From NCBI GenBank assembly GCA_900549405.1, contig URNZ01000020.1, positions 1 through 28,845 of the forward strand: a DNA stretch of 28,845 bases, in the 5' to 3' direction. Of this stretch, positions 15,955 through 23,264 are shown one piece after another. Source of the DNA: an uncultured Eubacteriales bacterium (GTDB lineage Bacteria; Bacillota; Clostridia; Oscillospirales; Oscillospiraceae). The notes beneath the pieces were generated by a model. That model made no database searches, was not told the origin of the DNA, and saw only the letters and a program-made list of their open reading frames with translations. Numbering within the stretch: the first letter of the stretch is position 1; each line of letters opens with the position of its first letter. The position numbers and the translations under genes were made by a program.

Positions 15955-16770
15955 TTATTTTTCCCTGATCTCATACAGATCCGTTCTGCGGGCAGACAGG
16001 ATGGGCAGCTGTTGGCGCACGGCTTTCACGCGGGCCAGGTCCAGGTCGGCATACAAAATCGTCTCTTTTTCGTCGGCCCGGCAGAGCACTGTGCCCCAGG
16101 GGTCCACGGCGATGGAGTTTCCATAGGACACATAGCTGCCGCTCTCGTCCCTGGCGGGGGCGCAGCCCAGGGTGAAGCACTGGTTGTCCACCGCCCGCTG
16201 GCGGAACAGCAGCTCCCAGTGGGCGGGGCCGGTGGTCATGTTAAAGGCTGCCGGGACGACGATGGCCTGGCAGCCCCGCAGGCACATGCACCGGGAGAGC
16301 TCCTCAAAGCGCAGGTCAAAGCAGATGCACAGACCCATGGGGCCAAACTCCGTGTCAAAGGTGGTGATCTGGTCCCCGGGGGACAGGGTGTCCGACTCCA
16401 TAAAGCGCTGGCCGCCCTCCACGTCGATGTCGAACAGGTGGACCTTCCGGTGCTTGGCCAAAAGCTCCCCCCGGCGGCCATAGACATAGGAGGTGTTATA
16501 GACGCGTCCGCCCTCCAGTTCGGGCAGGGAACCGCCCACCACATAGATGCCCAGCTCCGCCGCGGTCTTGGACAGGGCCGTCTGGGCGGGACCGCCCTCT
16601 TCCTCCCCATAGGCCCGGAAACAGCCGTTGTCATAGGGGCAGCAGAACATCTCCGGCAGAACCGCCATGTCCGCCCCGTGCTCCGCCGCCTGACGGATGT
16701 ACTGACAGGCCGCGGCGATATTCTTCTCTTTGTCCGCCGTGACGGACATCTGAATGAGTGCGACGCGCAT
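15955..16770 (-). CDS. Carbon-nitrogen hydrolase, omega-amidase (Nit2)-like
   Basis: The 271-residue nitrilase-superfamily enzyme carries the full catalytic triad: Glu40 (LPEMF), Lys109 (HRKVHLFDIDV) and Cys150 (CICFDLRF). The stretch KVHLFDIDVEGGQRFMESDTLSPG is characteristic of the Nit2/omega-amidase branch, which hydrolyses alpha-ketoglutaramate or alpha-ketosuccinamate to the keto acid and ammonia in the cytoplasm. The start ATG at 16770 has an AGGAGG site upstream (16783-16778). It is transcribed alone from a promoter nested in the hairpin after tctA. A link with the upstream carboxylate module (both concern oxo-dicarboxylates) is plausible but unproven. Confidence 0.9.
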   Translation of the reverse strand: MRVALIQMSVTADKEKNIAAACQYIRQAAEHGADMAVLPEMFCCPYDNGCFRAYGEEEGGPAQTALSKTAAELGIYVVGGSLPELEGGRVYNTSYVYGRRGELLAKHRKVHLFDIDVEGGQRFMESDTLSPGDQITTFDTEFGPMGLCICFDLRFEELSRCMCLRGCQAIVVPAAFNMTTGPAHWELLFRQRAVDNQCFTLGCAPARDESGSYVSYGNSIAVDPWGTVLCRADEKETILYADLDLARVKAVRQQLPILSARRTDLYEIREK

Positions 16771-16801
16771 GATGAGACCTCCTGAACGTTTATTTAAAAA
16801 T

Positions 16802-16831
16802 ATTATAAAATGGGACCGGCGCGTCTGTCAA
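16802..16831 (-). promoter_or_regulatory. Promoter of the nitrilase gene, nested in the tct hairpin
   Basis: A perfect -35 TTGACA (16831-16826) and a perfect TATAAT (16807-16802), with an 18-base spacer. The -35 lies within one arm of the hairpin that follows tctA. Confidence 0.8.
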
Positions 16832-16860
16832 AGTATTTGACAAGGCACGCCGGTCTTTTT
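16814..16860. terminator. Terminator hairpin after tctA
   Basis: Arms GACCGGCG and CGCCGGTC (16814-16821 with 16847-16854) plus an inner GTCAAA/TTTGAC pairing form a long stem. T6 follows on the plus strand, and CCCATTTT on the minus strand. It would end the tct operon and block read-through in both directions. Confidence 0.7.
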
Positions 16861-16873
16861 TAGGAGGGTGAAA

Positions 16874-18370
16874 TTACTTGCTCTGCTTGCCTTTGCGGGC
16901 CTCCATGATGAAGGGGGCGCAGACGGAGATGACCATCAGGATCATCAGCACCACGCAGATGGGGCGCACGAACAGGGTGCCCAGGGTAGCGGAGAGGGAG
17001 TTGCCGTTGAGCAGCAGGGCCTGGGACAGTCCGGCCTCGGCAATGGGCCCTAAGATCAGGCCCAGCACGATGGGGACCACGTTGTACTTATAGAGCTTGA
17101 GGACATAGCCGATAATGCCGAAGACCAGCATGACCACCACGTCCCGCAGGTTGCCCCGGACGGCATAGGTGCCCATGATGCTCAAAGACAGCACAAAGGC
17201 GCTGAGGATGTTCTTGGGGGTCAGGGTGACCTTGGCAAAGTGCTTGGCGCCGAACATGCCGATGAGCACCATCATCAGGTTGGCGATGAACAGGGCGCAG
17301 ATGAAGGGATAGGTGATCTGCTTCTCGGTGGTGAACAGGCCATAGCCGGGGGTCAGGCCGTGGATGGTCAGGCCGGACAGCAGCACGGCGGTGGTGGCGT
17401 TGCCGGGGACGCCCAGGGTCAGGGTGGGGATCAGGGTGCCGCCGGTGACGGCGTTGTTGGCCGCCTCGCAGCAGGCCACGCCCTCCCGGGCGCCGTGGCC
17501 GAAGTCCTCCTCCTTGCTGAACATCCGCCCGGTGTTGTGGGAGACGTAGGAGGCCACGTCGCCGCCGGTGCCGGGGATGATGCCCACCACGATGCCGATG
17601 ATGGCGGAGCGGAGATAGACCACGGGATAGCGGACCAGGTCCTTCAGGTGGATCTTGGCCGCTTTAAACTGGGCGATCATGCTCTTGTCCGCCGGGACGA
17701 TGGGGTCTTTGATGGTCGTGAAGATCTGGGAGACGCTGAACAGGCCGATGACGGCGGGGATCATGGTGATGCCGCCCATCAAAAAGTGGTTGCCGAAGGT
17801 GAACCGGGCCTGGCCCTGCATGGGGTCCATGCCGATGCAGGCCACCACCAGACCCACGCAGCCCATCATCAGGCCCTTCAGCACGTCCTTGGTGGACAGG
17901 GAGGCGATGATGGTCAGGCCGAACAGGGCCATCATAAACTTCTCCTGGGGGCCGAACTGGAAGGCGAACTTGGCCAGGGGCGGCGCCAGGAAGATGAGGG
18001 CCAGCACGCTGACGATGCCGCCCCAGAAGGAGGCCACCGACGCCTCTACCAGCGCGGCGTGGGACTTGCCCTTCGCCGTCATGGCATAGCCGTCCATGGC
18101 GGTGGCGGCGGCGGCGCTGGTGCCGGGGGTGTTGATGAGGATGGCGGAGATGGACCCGCCGAACATAGAGCCGCAGTAGATAGCACCCAAAAACACCAGG
18201 GCGGTGGTGGGGTCCATGCTATAGGTGATGGGGATCAAAACGGCGATGCCCATGGTGGGGGTAAAGCCGGGCAGCGCGCCCACGGTGATGCCCACCACTG
18301 TGCCCATCAGGGCAAACAGCAGATTGATCGGGGAGAAGGCCGTGATAATATATCCAATGATCTCAGACAT
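16874..18370 (-). CDS. tctA: Tripartite tricarboxylate transporter, large permease TctA
   Basis: The 498-residue protein of about 11-12 membrane helices has the TctA signatures: ALMGTVVGITVGALPGFTP near the N-terminus, AIYCGSMFGGSISAILINTPGT (about 63-85), and the repeated IGIVVGIIPGTGGDVASYVSHN (about 255-278). TctA forms the transport channel for a tri- or dicarboxylate driven by an ion gradient. AAAGGAG lies 9 bases before the ATG and itself begins at the tctB stop codon, so translation is tightly linked. It is the last gene of the operon. Confidence 0.97.
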   Translation of the reverse strand: MSEIIGYIITAFSPINLLFALMGTVVGITVGALPGFTPTMGIAVLIPITYSMDPTTALVFLGAIYCGSMFGGSISAILINTPGTSAAAATAMDGYAMTAKGKSHAALVEASVASFWGGIVSVLALIFLAPPLAKFAFQFGPQEKFMMALFGLTIIASLSTKDVLKGLMMGCVGLVVACIGMDPMQGQARFTFGNHFLMGGITMIPAVIGLFSVSQIFTTIKDPIVPADKSMIAQFKAAKIHLKDLVRYPVVYLRSAIIGIVVGIIPGTGGDVASYVSHNTGRMFSKEEDFGHGAREGVACCEAANNAVTGGTLIPTLTLGVPGNATTAVLLSGLTIHGLTPGYGLFTTEKQITYPFICALFIANLMMVLIGMFGAKHFAKVTLTPKNILSAFVLSLSIMGTYAVRGNLRDVVVMLVFGIIGYVLKLYKYNVVPIVLGLILGPIAEAGLSQALLLNGNSLSATLGTLFVRPICVVLMILMVISVCAPFIMEARKGKQSK

Positions 18371-18385
18371 GACGCTTCTCTCCTT

Positions 18386-18811
18386 TCACAGCAGCAGGGC
18401 GAAGAGCTGATAGATGACGACGGAAAAGATCAGGGTGACCACCACGTCCCGGATGACGTGGGCCTTGTCCCGCTTGGGCTCGAAAAAGAGCACCACGGCC
18501 AGGGTGGCCAGAGTGGCCGTGACCAGATAGCCCACGATGGGCACCAGGAACACCCACAGGGCGGCCACGATCAACAGCACGGCGGAGCGCTTCAGCTGGG
18601 ACAAATTCAGGGGGAACAGTGCGGCGTGGTCCCGGCTCTTCTGCCACTGGACGCCCGCCACGGCGGCGTTGGCCACGGACAGGGCCCAGCCCACGATGCA
18701 GATGAGCTTGGGCCAATAGGCGGCGCTGTCGCTGAGTCCCTGGGCATAGACATAGAAGAAAATAAAGAAAGCGAGGACAAAAAGACTGCTGAAGAAATTA
18801 CGTTTGTTCAA
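18386..18811 (-). CDS. tctB: Tripartite tricarboxylate transporter, small permease TctB
   Basis: The 141-residue protein has four membrane helices, at about residues 8-24, 36-51, 75-115 (two) and 123-140. It matches the TctB layout: short, poorly conserved, and always beside TctA. The start is placed at TTG 18811 because GAGGTGA lies 5 bases upstream. The GTG at 18820 would leave no room for a ribosome binding site. It lies between tctC and tctA, separated from tctC by a hairpin. Confidence 0.92.
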   Translation of the reverse strand: MNKRNFFSSLFVLAFFIFFYVYAQGLSDSAAYWPKLICIVGWALSVANAAVAGVQWQKSRDHAALFPLNLSQLKRSAVLLIVAALWVFLVPIVGYLVTATLATLAVVLFFEPKRDKAHVIRDVVVTLIFSVVIYQLFALLL

Positions 18812-18846
18812 TGAAATCACCTCGTTATCGTGGCCGATAAGCGGCT

Positions 18847-18881
18847 GGCCTGCTGCCTCCCTGTGCAGGAGACAGCAGGCC
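18847..18881 (-). promoter_or_regulatory. Intercistronic hairpin between tctC and tctB
   Basis: GGCCTGCTG (18881-18873 on the minus strand) pairs with CAGCAGGCC (18855-18847), with an inner CTCC/GGAG extension. No U-tract follows, so a 3' stability structure for the tctC message is more likely than a full terminator. It would raise the binding protein level over the permeases. Confidence 0.55.
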
Positions 18882-18896
18882 GATCAAATTGGTTTC

Positions 18897-19919
18897 TCAG
18901 CCCAGCTCGGCCAGGACGGGGGTGATGAGCTCCACGGTGTTGTGGATCATGTCGGTAAAGTCGGCAGAGTTGGCATAGTTATAACCGAAGTTGGCCTCTT
19001 CAGCGGCCTTCTGGAAATCGGGGTCCTCCAGGGTGGCCTTCACGGCGGCGTCAAAGGCGTCCACAGCGGCCTGGTCCACGCCCTTCATGTAATAGAAGCC
19101 GGCGAAGGTGTCGGTGCAATAGCCCTCGTAGCCCAGCTCGGCCAGGGTGGGGATGTTCTCAAAACCGGGGGTGGTGGACTTGGTGCCCAGGTTGATGAGC
19201 ACATTATAGTCGGTGCGGCCCACCAGGTCGGGCTCGCTGACGGCGTGGCCCATGACGTGACCGCCCATCACGGCGGTGTAGCAGTCGGCGGTACCGCCGG
19301 TGAAGGGGACACTCAGCGCATCCAGGCCCTCGGCCTTCAAGAAGGACGCAAAAGCCAGGTGGGCGATGCCGCCGTTACCGGCATTGGCATAGGTGAACTT
19401 GCCGGGGTTGGCCTTGATATACTCCAGCAGAGAGGCGCCGTCGGTAAAGTCCTTGTTCTCGGCGGACACGGCCATATAGAAGGGGGAGGCGGAGACCTGG
19501 GCCACAGGGATCAGGTCGTCCACGGTGTACTCGGTGTCCCCTCCGGCGGGCTTATACACGGTGGGGGTGGGCAGGCTGAACAGGATGTTGGTCCCGTCGG
19601 CGTTCTGGCCCAGGAAGTCGGTGGTACCGATGGTGCCGGAAGCGCCGCCGGCGTTGACCACCACGGTATTCACGCCCAGGTGCTTCTCCAGATAGGGCTG
19701 GATGAAGCGGACCTGGCTGTCGGTGTTGCTGCCGGCGTTAAAGGGCACGGTGATGGTGACGGTGCCGGTGAACTGATAGCCGCCGTCAGAGGCGTCGCTG
19801 CCCGCGGCAGAGCCGGAACCGGAAGCGGCGGAGCTGGAGGAATTGGAAGCGCCCTGAGAGCAGGCGGTCATAGACATCGCAAGGACAAGGGCCATCGCGG
19901 CCGCAAGGATCTTTTTCAT
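18897..19919 (-). CDS. tctC: Tripartite tricarboxylate transporter, substrate-binding lipoprotein TctC
   Basis: The 340-residue product has a lipoprotein signal peptide with lipobox MTAC (Cys20), a Ser/Gly/Ala-rich linker (21-45), and the TctC/Bug-family binding domain (TVTITVPFNAGSNTDSQVR, VVVNAGGASGTIGTTDFL, NAGNGGIAHLAFASFL). It captures the carboxylate outside the membrane and delivers it to TctAB. GGAGG lies 8 bases before the ATG. It follows the two RraA-like genes in the operon, 21 bases after the nearer one. The ligand cannot be read from sequence; the neighbouring aldolase-like genes suggest a hydroxylated oxo-dicarboxylate or a precursor. Confidence 0.95.
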   Translation of the reverse strand: MKKILAAAMALVLAMSMTACSQGASNSSSSAASGSGSAAGSDASDGGYQFTGTVTITVPFNAGSNTDSQVRFIQPYLEKHLGVNTVVVNAGGASGTIGTTDFLGQNADGTNILFSLPTPTVYKPAGGDTEYTVDDLIPVAQVSASPFYMAVSAENKDFTDGASLLEYIKANPGKFTYANAGNGGIAHLAFASFLKAEGLDALSVPFTGGTADCYTAVMGGHVMGHAVSEPDLVGRTDYNVLINLGTKSTTPGFENIPTLAELGYEGYCTDTFAGFYYMKGVDQAAVDAFDAAVKATLEDPDFQKAAEEANFGYNYANSADFTDMIHNTVELITPVLAELG

Positions 19920-19940
19920 AGTCTGGTCCTCCTATTTATG

Positions 19941-20759
19941 TTATTTCTGAGTATTGGGGTTGTCGTCGTCGGTATAGCGCTTGCGGAACAGCTTTTTGAT
20001 CTCAGAGATGGGGGCGTCCCGCTCGATGAGCTCCCGCATGACCTCCTCGTCAGGCAGGATCTCCTGGCACTTCTTCAGCACATAGGCCGCGTGCTGCGGG
20101 GGCACGGCGCAGATGCCGGAGTCGTCGGCGATGATCAGGTCGCCGGGGTTGATCTGAATTCCGGCCAGGACCACGGGGCCGTTGATCTCCATGGCCTCGA
20201 TGCGGCACTTGCCCGTCTTGGGGGTGGCGCCCCGGCACCAGGTGGGCACGCCATACTTGCGGATCTCGCCCACGTCCCGCACCGCGCCGTCGATGACTAC
20301 GCCCTCCAGGCCGCGGATCTTGGCGGAGACGAAGGACTGGCCGCCCATGCTGCTCATTTCAGTCATACCGCCGGCATCGCCCACCAGCACGTCGCCGGGC
20401 TCGGCCAGATAGTTGACCTCCCGGGAGGCCATTTTGATAAAGTCGTGGTCCCGCAGGCCCTGGGTGGTGGTCTTCTCAATGGGGATGCTGCGCAGGGTCA
20501 CGGCGGTGCCCACGATCAGGTGGCCGGGCTCGATGGGGGGCAGCACGTTGGCGGGGATGACCTTGTTATAGCCCAGGGCGTCCAGAATGTCGCTGACCGT
20601 GCCGGTCAGGTCATCCTCCAGGGCCTTAAAGCCGTCTACGATCTCCTTGGGCACCCGGGGGAACTTGATCTTCTTGATGTTCTCCTTGTCGATCACGCCC
20701 CAGATGCGGCCAGCGGCCTTATACTCCTCGTACTCGGCCTCAACTTTCGGGTCCATCAT
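19941..20759 (-). CDS. RraA-like / HMG-CHA aldolase family protein (second copy)
   Basis: The 272-residue product has the RraA fold. LVGDAGG (about 125-131) and GAVRD (Arg161, Asp162) are the Gly-rich site and the Arg-Asp pair used by 4-hydroxy-4-methyl-2-oxoglutarate aldolase to bind pyruvate and the divalent metal. Classical members are about 210-240 residues. This one has a longer N-terminus (EEYKAAGRIWGVIDKENIKKI) and C-terminus (APISEIKKLFRKRY), both shared with its upstream neighbour. The likely activity is retro-aldol cleavage to pyruvate, or oxaloacetate decarboxylation, in the cytoplasm. A ribosome inhibitor-like RraA role is less likely given the intact Arg-Asp pair and the transporter operon. 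An AAAGGAAG site lies 8 bases before the ATG. Confidence 0.85.
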   Translation of the reverse strand: MMDPKVEAEYEEYKAAGRIWGVIDKENIKKIKFPRVPKEIVDGFKALEDDLTGTVSDILDALGYNKVIPANVLPPIEPGHLIVGTAVTLRSIPIEKTTTQGLRDHDFIKMASREVNYLAEPGDVLVGDAGGMTEMSSMGGQSFVSAKIRGLEGVVIDGAVRDVGEIRKYGVPTWCRGATPKTGKCRIEAMEINGPVVLAGIQINPGDLIIADDSGICAVPPQHAAYVLKKCQEILPDEEVMRELIERDAPISEIKKLFRKRYTDDDNPNTQK

Positions 20760-20801
20760 GCGAAAAACTTCCTTTCTCGTTTCAAAGCTGGCGTTCCGGC
20801 C

Positions 20802-21632
20802 TTATTTATAGCGGGCGCGGAACAGGGGGCGCAGCTCGGAGATGGGGGCCTTGCTCTCGATGAGCTGGCGCATACGCTCCTCGCTGGCGGCGATCTTCAG
20901 GCACTGCTCCAGAACGGGCTCGGCCAGCTCATAGGGGACGATGCACACACCGGAGTCGTCGGCCACCATCAGGTCGCCGGGGATGACCAGCTTGCCGCAC
21001 AGGGTGACGGGGCCGTTCATCTCCACACACTCCATGCGGTACTTGCCGGTGATCTGGGTGGTGCCGCAGGAGAAGACGGGGTAGTTATAGTCCCGGATGG
21101 AGGACACGTCCCGGCAGCAGCCGTTGACGATGTTGCCGGCAAAGCCGCAGTTCTTGCCCACGGTGCAGCTCTGGCCGCCCATGTTGGACACATCCAGGTT
21201 GCCGCCGAAGTCAGACACCAGCACATCGCCGGGCTCGCCGATATAATAGATGTCACGGGTGGACATGGCAATAAAGTCGTGGTCGTGGGCACCCTGGGTG
21301 GGGGTCTTGCGCACGGGGATGTTGCGGATGGTCACGGCAGGGCCGCAGATCTTGCTGCCGGGGATGACGGGCTTCAGGTAAGAGGAGGGGATGGCGCCGT
21401 CGATGCCATAGCCGTCCAGCACGTCAGAGACGGTGGTGGACATGTCATCCATGGACAGATAGCCGTCGATGATCTCCTTCTTCACACGGGGGAACTTGAT
21501 CTTGGTGATGCGCTCACGGGGGACCAGGCCCCAGATGCGGCCGGCGGCCTCATACTCGGCGTAGTCCTTGTCCCGCTGGGCGCGCAGCTCCGCCACTTCC
21601 TTGTTGTACACTTCGACCTGACTGAGATCCAT
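20802..21632 (-). CDS. RraA-like / HMG-CHA aldolase family protein (first copy)
   Basis: The 276-residue paralogue of the next gene in the operon shares the framework YEAAGRIWGLVPRERITKIKFPRV, LVSDFGG and CCRDV (Arg174, Asp175), plus the C-terminal APISELRPLFRARYK. It is clearly diverged: its active-site region is CCRD rather than AVRD and NLDVSNMGGQSC rather than MTEMSSMGGQSF. The pair may therefore form a hetero-oligomer or act on different substrates. The ATG at 21632 is chosen, with AAAGGAG 11 bases upstream. An upstream in-frame start at 21674 precedes that site and is less likely. It is the first gene of the tct operon, directly behind the IclR-type palindrome. Confidence 0.83.
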   Translation of the reverse strand: MDLSQVEVYNKEVAELRAQRDKDYAEYEAAGRIWGLVPRERITKIKFPRVKKEIIDGYLSMDDMSTTVSDVLDGYGIDGAIPSSYLKPVIPGSKICGPAVTIRNIPVRKTPTQGAHDHDFIAMSTRDIYYIGEPGDVLVSDFGGNLDVSNMGGQSCTVGKNCGFAGNIVNGCCRDVSSIRDYNYPVFSCGTTQITGKYRMECVEMNGPVTLCGKLVIPGDLMVADDSGVCIVPYELAEPVLEQCLKIAASEERMRQLIESKAPISELRPLFRARYK

Positions 21633-21677
21633 GGTTTCAGCAACTCCTTTTGATATAGTGATCCATTCATCCAAAAC

Positions 21678-21694
21678 GTTTCCAGAGGGGAAAC
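21678..21694. promoter_or_regulatory. Operator palindrome in the tct operon promoter (IclR-type)
   Basis: GTTTCC-AGAGG-GGAAAC is a perfect 6-5-6 inverted repeat. It lies just downstream of the -10 box (about +7 to +23), so a bound regulator would block transcription. The identical half-sites and spacing recur at 22682-22698. Confidence 0.75.
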
Positions 21695-21707
21695 TAAGTT
21701 CACCGAT

Positions 21708-21736
21708 ATCCTAGCATAATGCAAGAAACACTTCAA
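21708..21736 (-). promoter_or_regulatory. Promoter of the rraA-like/tctCBA operon
   Basis: A -35 TTGAAG (21736-21731) and a -10 TAGGAT (21713-21708), with a 17-base spacer. The strength is moderate. Confidence 0.6.
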
Positions 21737-21852
21737 GGATTTTCGAGTGTCCCAGAGCAAGTTCGGAGTTGTGAATAATTTCGGGTTTCCAAATTGATAG
21801 AATAAAACAATAAAGTTTCTTAATAGAAAACTATCGTCTGTGATGTTCCCGT

Positions 21853-22617
21853 TTATTTCAGAGAGTCTCCCACCGTTCCCCGGGTCAGATCCCGGGACAT
21901 CTCGGCGGCGATCTCCGTCACCAAAAAGATATACCGGTCCAGCTTGGCGTCGTCCACCCGCATCCGGGGGGCGCCGATGGAGATGGCGGCCCACACATTG
22001 CCCGACTCGTCCCGCACCGGCGCGCCGATGCCGATGGTCTCGATGTTCAGCTCCCCGTCGCTGATGGCATAGCCCTGCTTGCGGATGGCGGCATACTCCT
22101 CCAAAAGGGCCTGGGGGGAGGTGATGGTGCGGGGGGTGAAGGGGGTGAGCGGCTCGTCCATCAGGCGGCGGCGGATCTCCTCCTCGTCCTGAAAGGCCCC
22201 CAGCACCTTGCCCGTGGAACCGGCGTACAGGGGCCGCTCCTGGCCCACGCTGCCCGCCACCCGCACCAGCTGGAGGCTCTCCTCCCGATAGATCAGGTTG
22301 GCCTTGCCCCCCACCAGCATACTGAAAGAGGCGTTCTCCCCCGTCAGGTCCCGCAGGCGGATGAGATAGGGCCGGATCATCCGGGACAGGCCGATCCGGT
22401 CCTCATAGGTCTTGCCCAGGATATACACCGCCGGGCCAAGGGTATATTTCCGGTCCACCGTCTGGGCGGCCAGTCCGTTCTGGACCAGGGCGGCCAGCAG
22501 CTTATAGGTGCCGCTTTTGCTGCACCCGATCTTCTCCCCCAGCTCGGTCACGCCGTGGACATAAGGGGCCTGCCCCAGCAGCTTGAGCAGGGCGGCGGTC
22601 TTTTCGGCTGAATTCAT
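21853..22617 (-). CDS. IclR-family transcriptional regulator
   Basis: The 254-residue product has an N-terminal winged helix-turn-helix (about 5-60: VTELGEKIGCSKSGTYKLLAALVQNGLAA) and a C-terminal IclR effector domain (RPLYAGSTGKVLGAF, AISDGELNIETIGIGAPVRD, VWAAISIGAPRMR). The ATG at 22617 has AAGGAG 7 bases upstream. An upstream in-frame start at 22668 would overlap the promoter. It lies upstream of, and in the same direction as, the rraA-tct operon. The shared palindrome at both promoters makes it the likely regulator of the operon and of itself, responding to a small carboxylate (inferred). Confidence 0.93.
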   Translation of the reverse strand: MNSAEKTAALLKLLGQAPYVHGVTELGEKIGCSKSGTYKLLAALVQNGLAAQTVDRKYTLGPAVYILGKTYEDRIGLSRMIRPYLIRLRDLTGENASFSMLVGGKANLIYREESLQLVRVAGSVGQERPLYAGSTGKVLGAFQDEEEIRRRLMDEPLTPFTPRTITSPQALLEEYAAIRKQGYAISDGELNIETIGIGAPVRDESGNVWAAISIGAPRMRVDDAKLDRYIFLVTEIAAEMSRDLTRGTVGDSLK

Positions 22618-22650
22618 AGTTCTGCTCCTTCCAAAAGCATGTTTGGTGCC

Positions 22651-22679
22651 ATTGTACAAGGTTTCCATTTTCGCGTCAA
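22651..22679 (-). promoter_or_regulatory. iclR promoter
   Basis: A -35 TTGACG (22679-22674) and a -10 TACAAT (22656-22651), with a 17-base spacer. An extra half-site GGAAAC lies inside the spacer. Confidence 0.8.
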
Positions 22680-22681
22680 GA

Positions 22682-22698
22682 GTTTCCTGTGTGGAAAC
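22682..22698. promoter_or_regulatory. Operator palindrome next to the iclR promoter
   Basis: GTTTCC-TGTGT-GGAAAC, a perfect 6-5-6 inverted repeat identical in its arms to the one at 21678-21694, ends 3 bases upstream of the iclR -35 box. Confidence 0.75.
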
Positions 22699-22856
22699 TT
22701 TTCTGTTTCTGCATGAATCGCTGCATTTTTGCCCCCAGTAAAATTCAGGGGTGGCGTTTTTGCAGAGAATCAGGTATGATAAACATTAACAAGCGTGCCC
22801 TATCCCCTGTGTGGCGGGTACAAAAAAATTTGGGAAGTACGGAAGGAGAGAGACCC

Positions 22857-23264
22857 TTGATCGTCATTGCCTGCGTGGATGACCGGATGGGGATGCTGTT
22901 CAACCGCCGCCGCCAGAGCCAGGACGCCGCCCTGCGGCAGCGCCTGCTACAACGGGCAGCCGGGCGGACCATCTGGATGTCGGAATACTCCGCCCGGCAG
23001 TTTTCCGACTGTCCGGCCGACAACATCCGCGTCAGCGACCACTGCGCCGACCAGGCCGGGGCCGGGGAGCTGTGGTTCGTGGAGGACGGGCGGGAGCTCA
23101 TCGGGGCCCGGGGGGCGGAGGAGCTGGTGCTCTATCGCTGGAACCGGAGCTACCCCGGCGACGTGACCTTCCCCTGGCCCCTGACGGGCTGGAAGCTGGT
23201 AGAGACCGCCGACTTTCCCGGCACATCCCACGAGAAGATCACAGAGGAGGTCTATAGACCATGA
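22857..23264 (+). CDS. Conserved small protein of unknown function (often labelled ribonuclease Z in databases)
   Basis: The 135-residue product begins VIACVDDRMGMLFNRRRQSQ, then has TIWMSEYSARQF, LVLYRWNRSYPGDVTFPW and a C-terminal GTSHEKITEEVY. This pattern belongs to a widespread Firmicutes family without an established role. It lacks the HxHxDH metal motif of real RNase Z, so that name should not be trusted. The TTG start at 22857 has AAGGAG 8 bases upstream; an in-frame ATG further upstream would add residues without family resemblance. It overlaps the endonuclease gene by 4 bases (ATGA), so the two are translationally coupled. No clear promoter was found in 22700-22856. Confidence 0.8.
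   Translation: MIVIACVDDRMGMLFNRRRQSQDAALRQRLLQRAAGRTIWMSEYSARQFSDCPADNIRVSDHCADQAGAGELWFVEDGRELIGARGAEELVLYRWNRSYPGDVTFPWPLTGWKLVETADFPGTSHEKITEEVYRP

Noticed and set aside
18804..21653. Open frame of 949 codons on the plus strand opposite tctC and the RraA-like genes
   Set aside because: High GC on the opposite strand suppresses stops. The composition is dominated by Gly, His, Val and Leu without any motif, and the minus-strand genes are certain.
22774..22779. Promoter for the gene at 22857 (TATGAT)
   Set aside because: There is no acceptable -35 at a suitable distance, so it was left out.
22857..23264. True ribonuclease Z
   Set aside because: No HxHxDH or other metallo-beta-lactamase motif, and far too short; only the database label suggests it.
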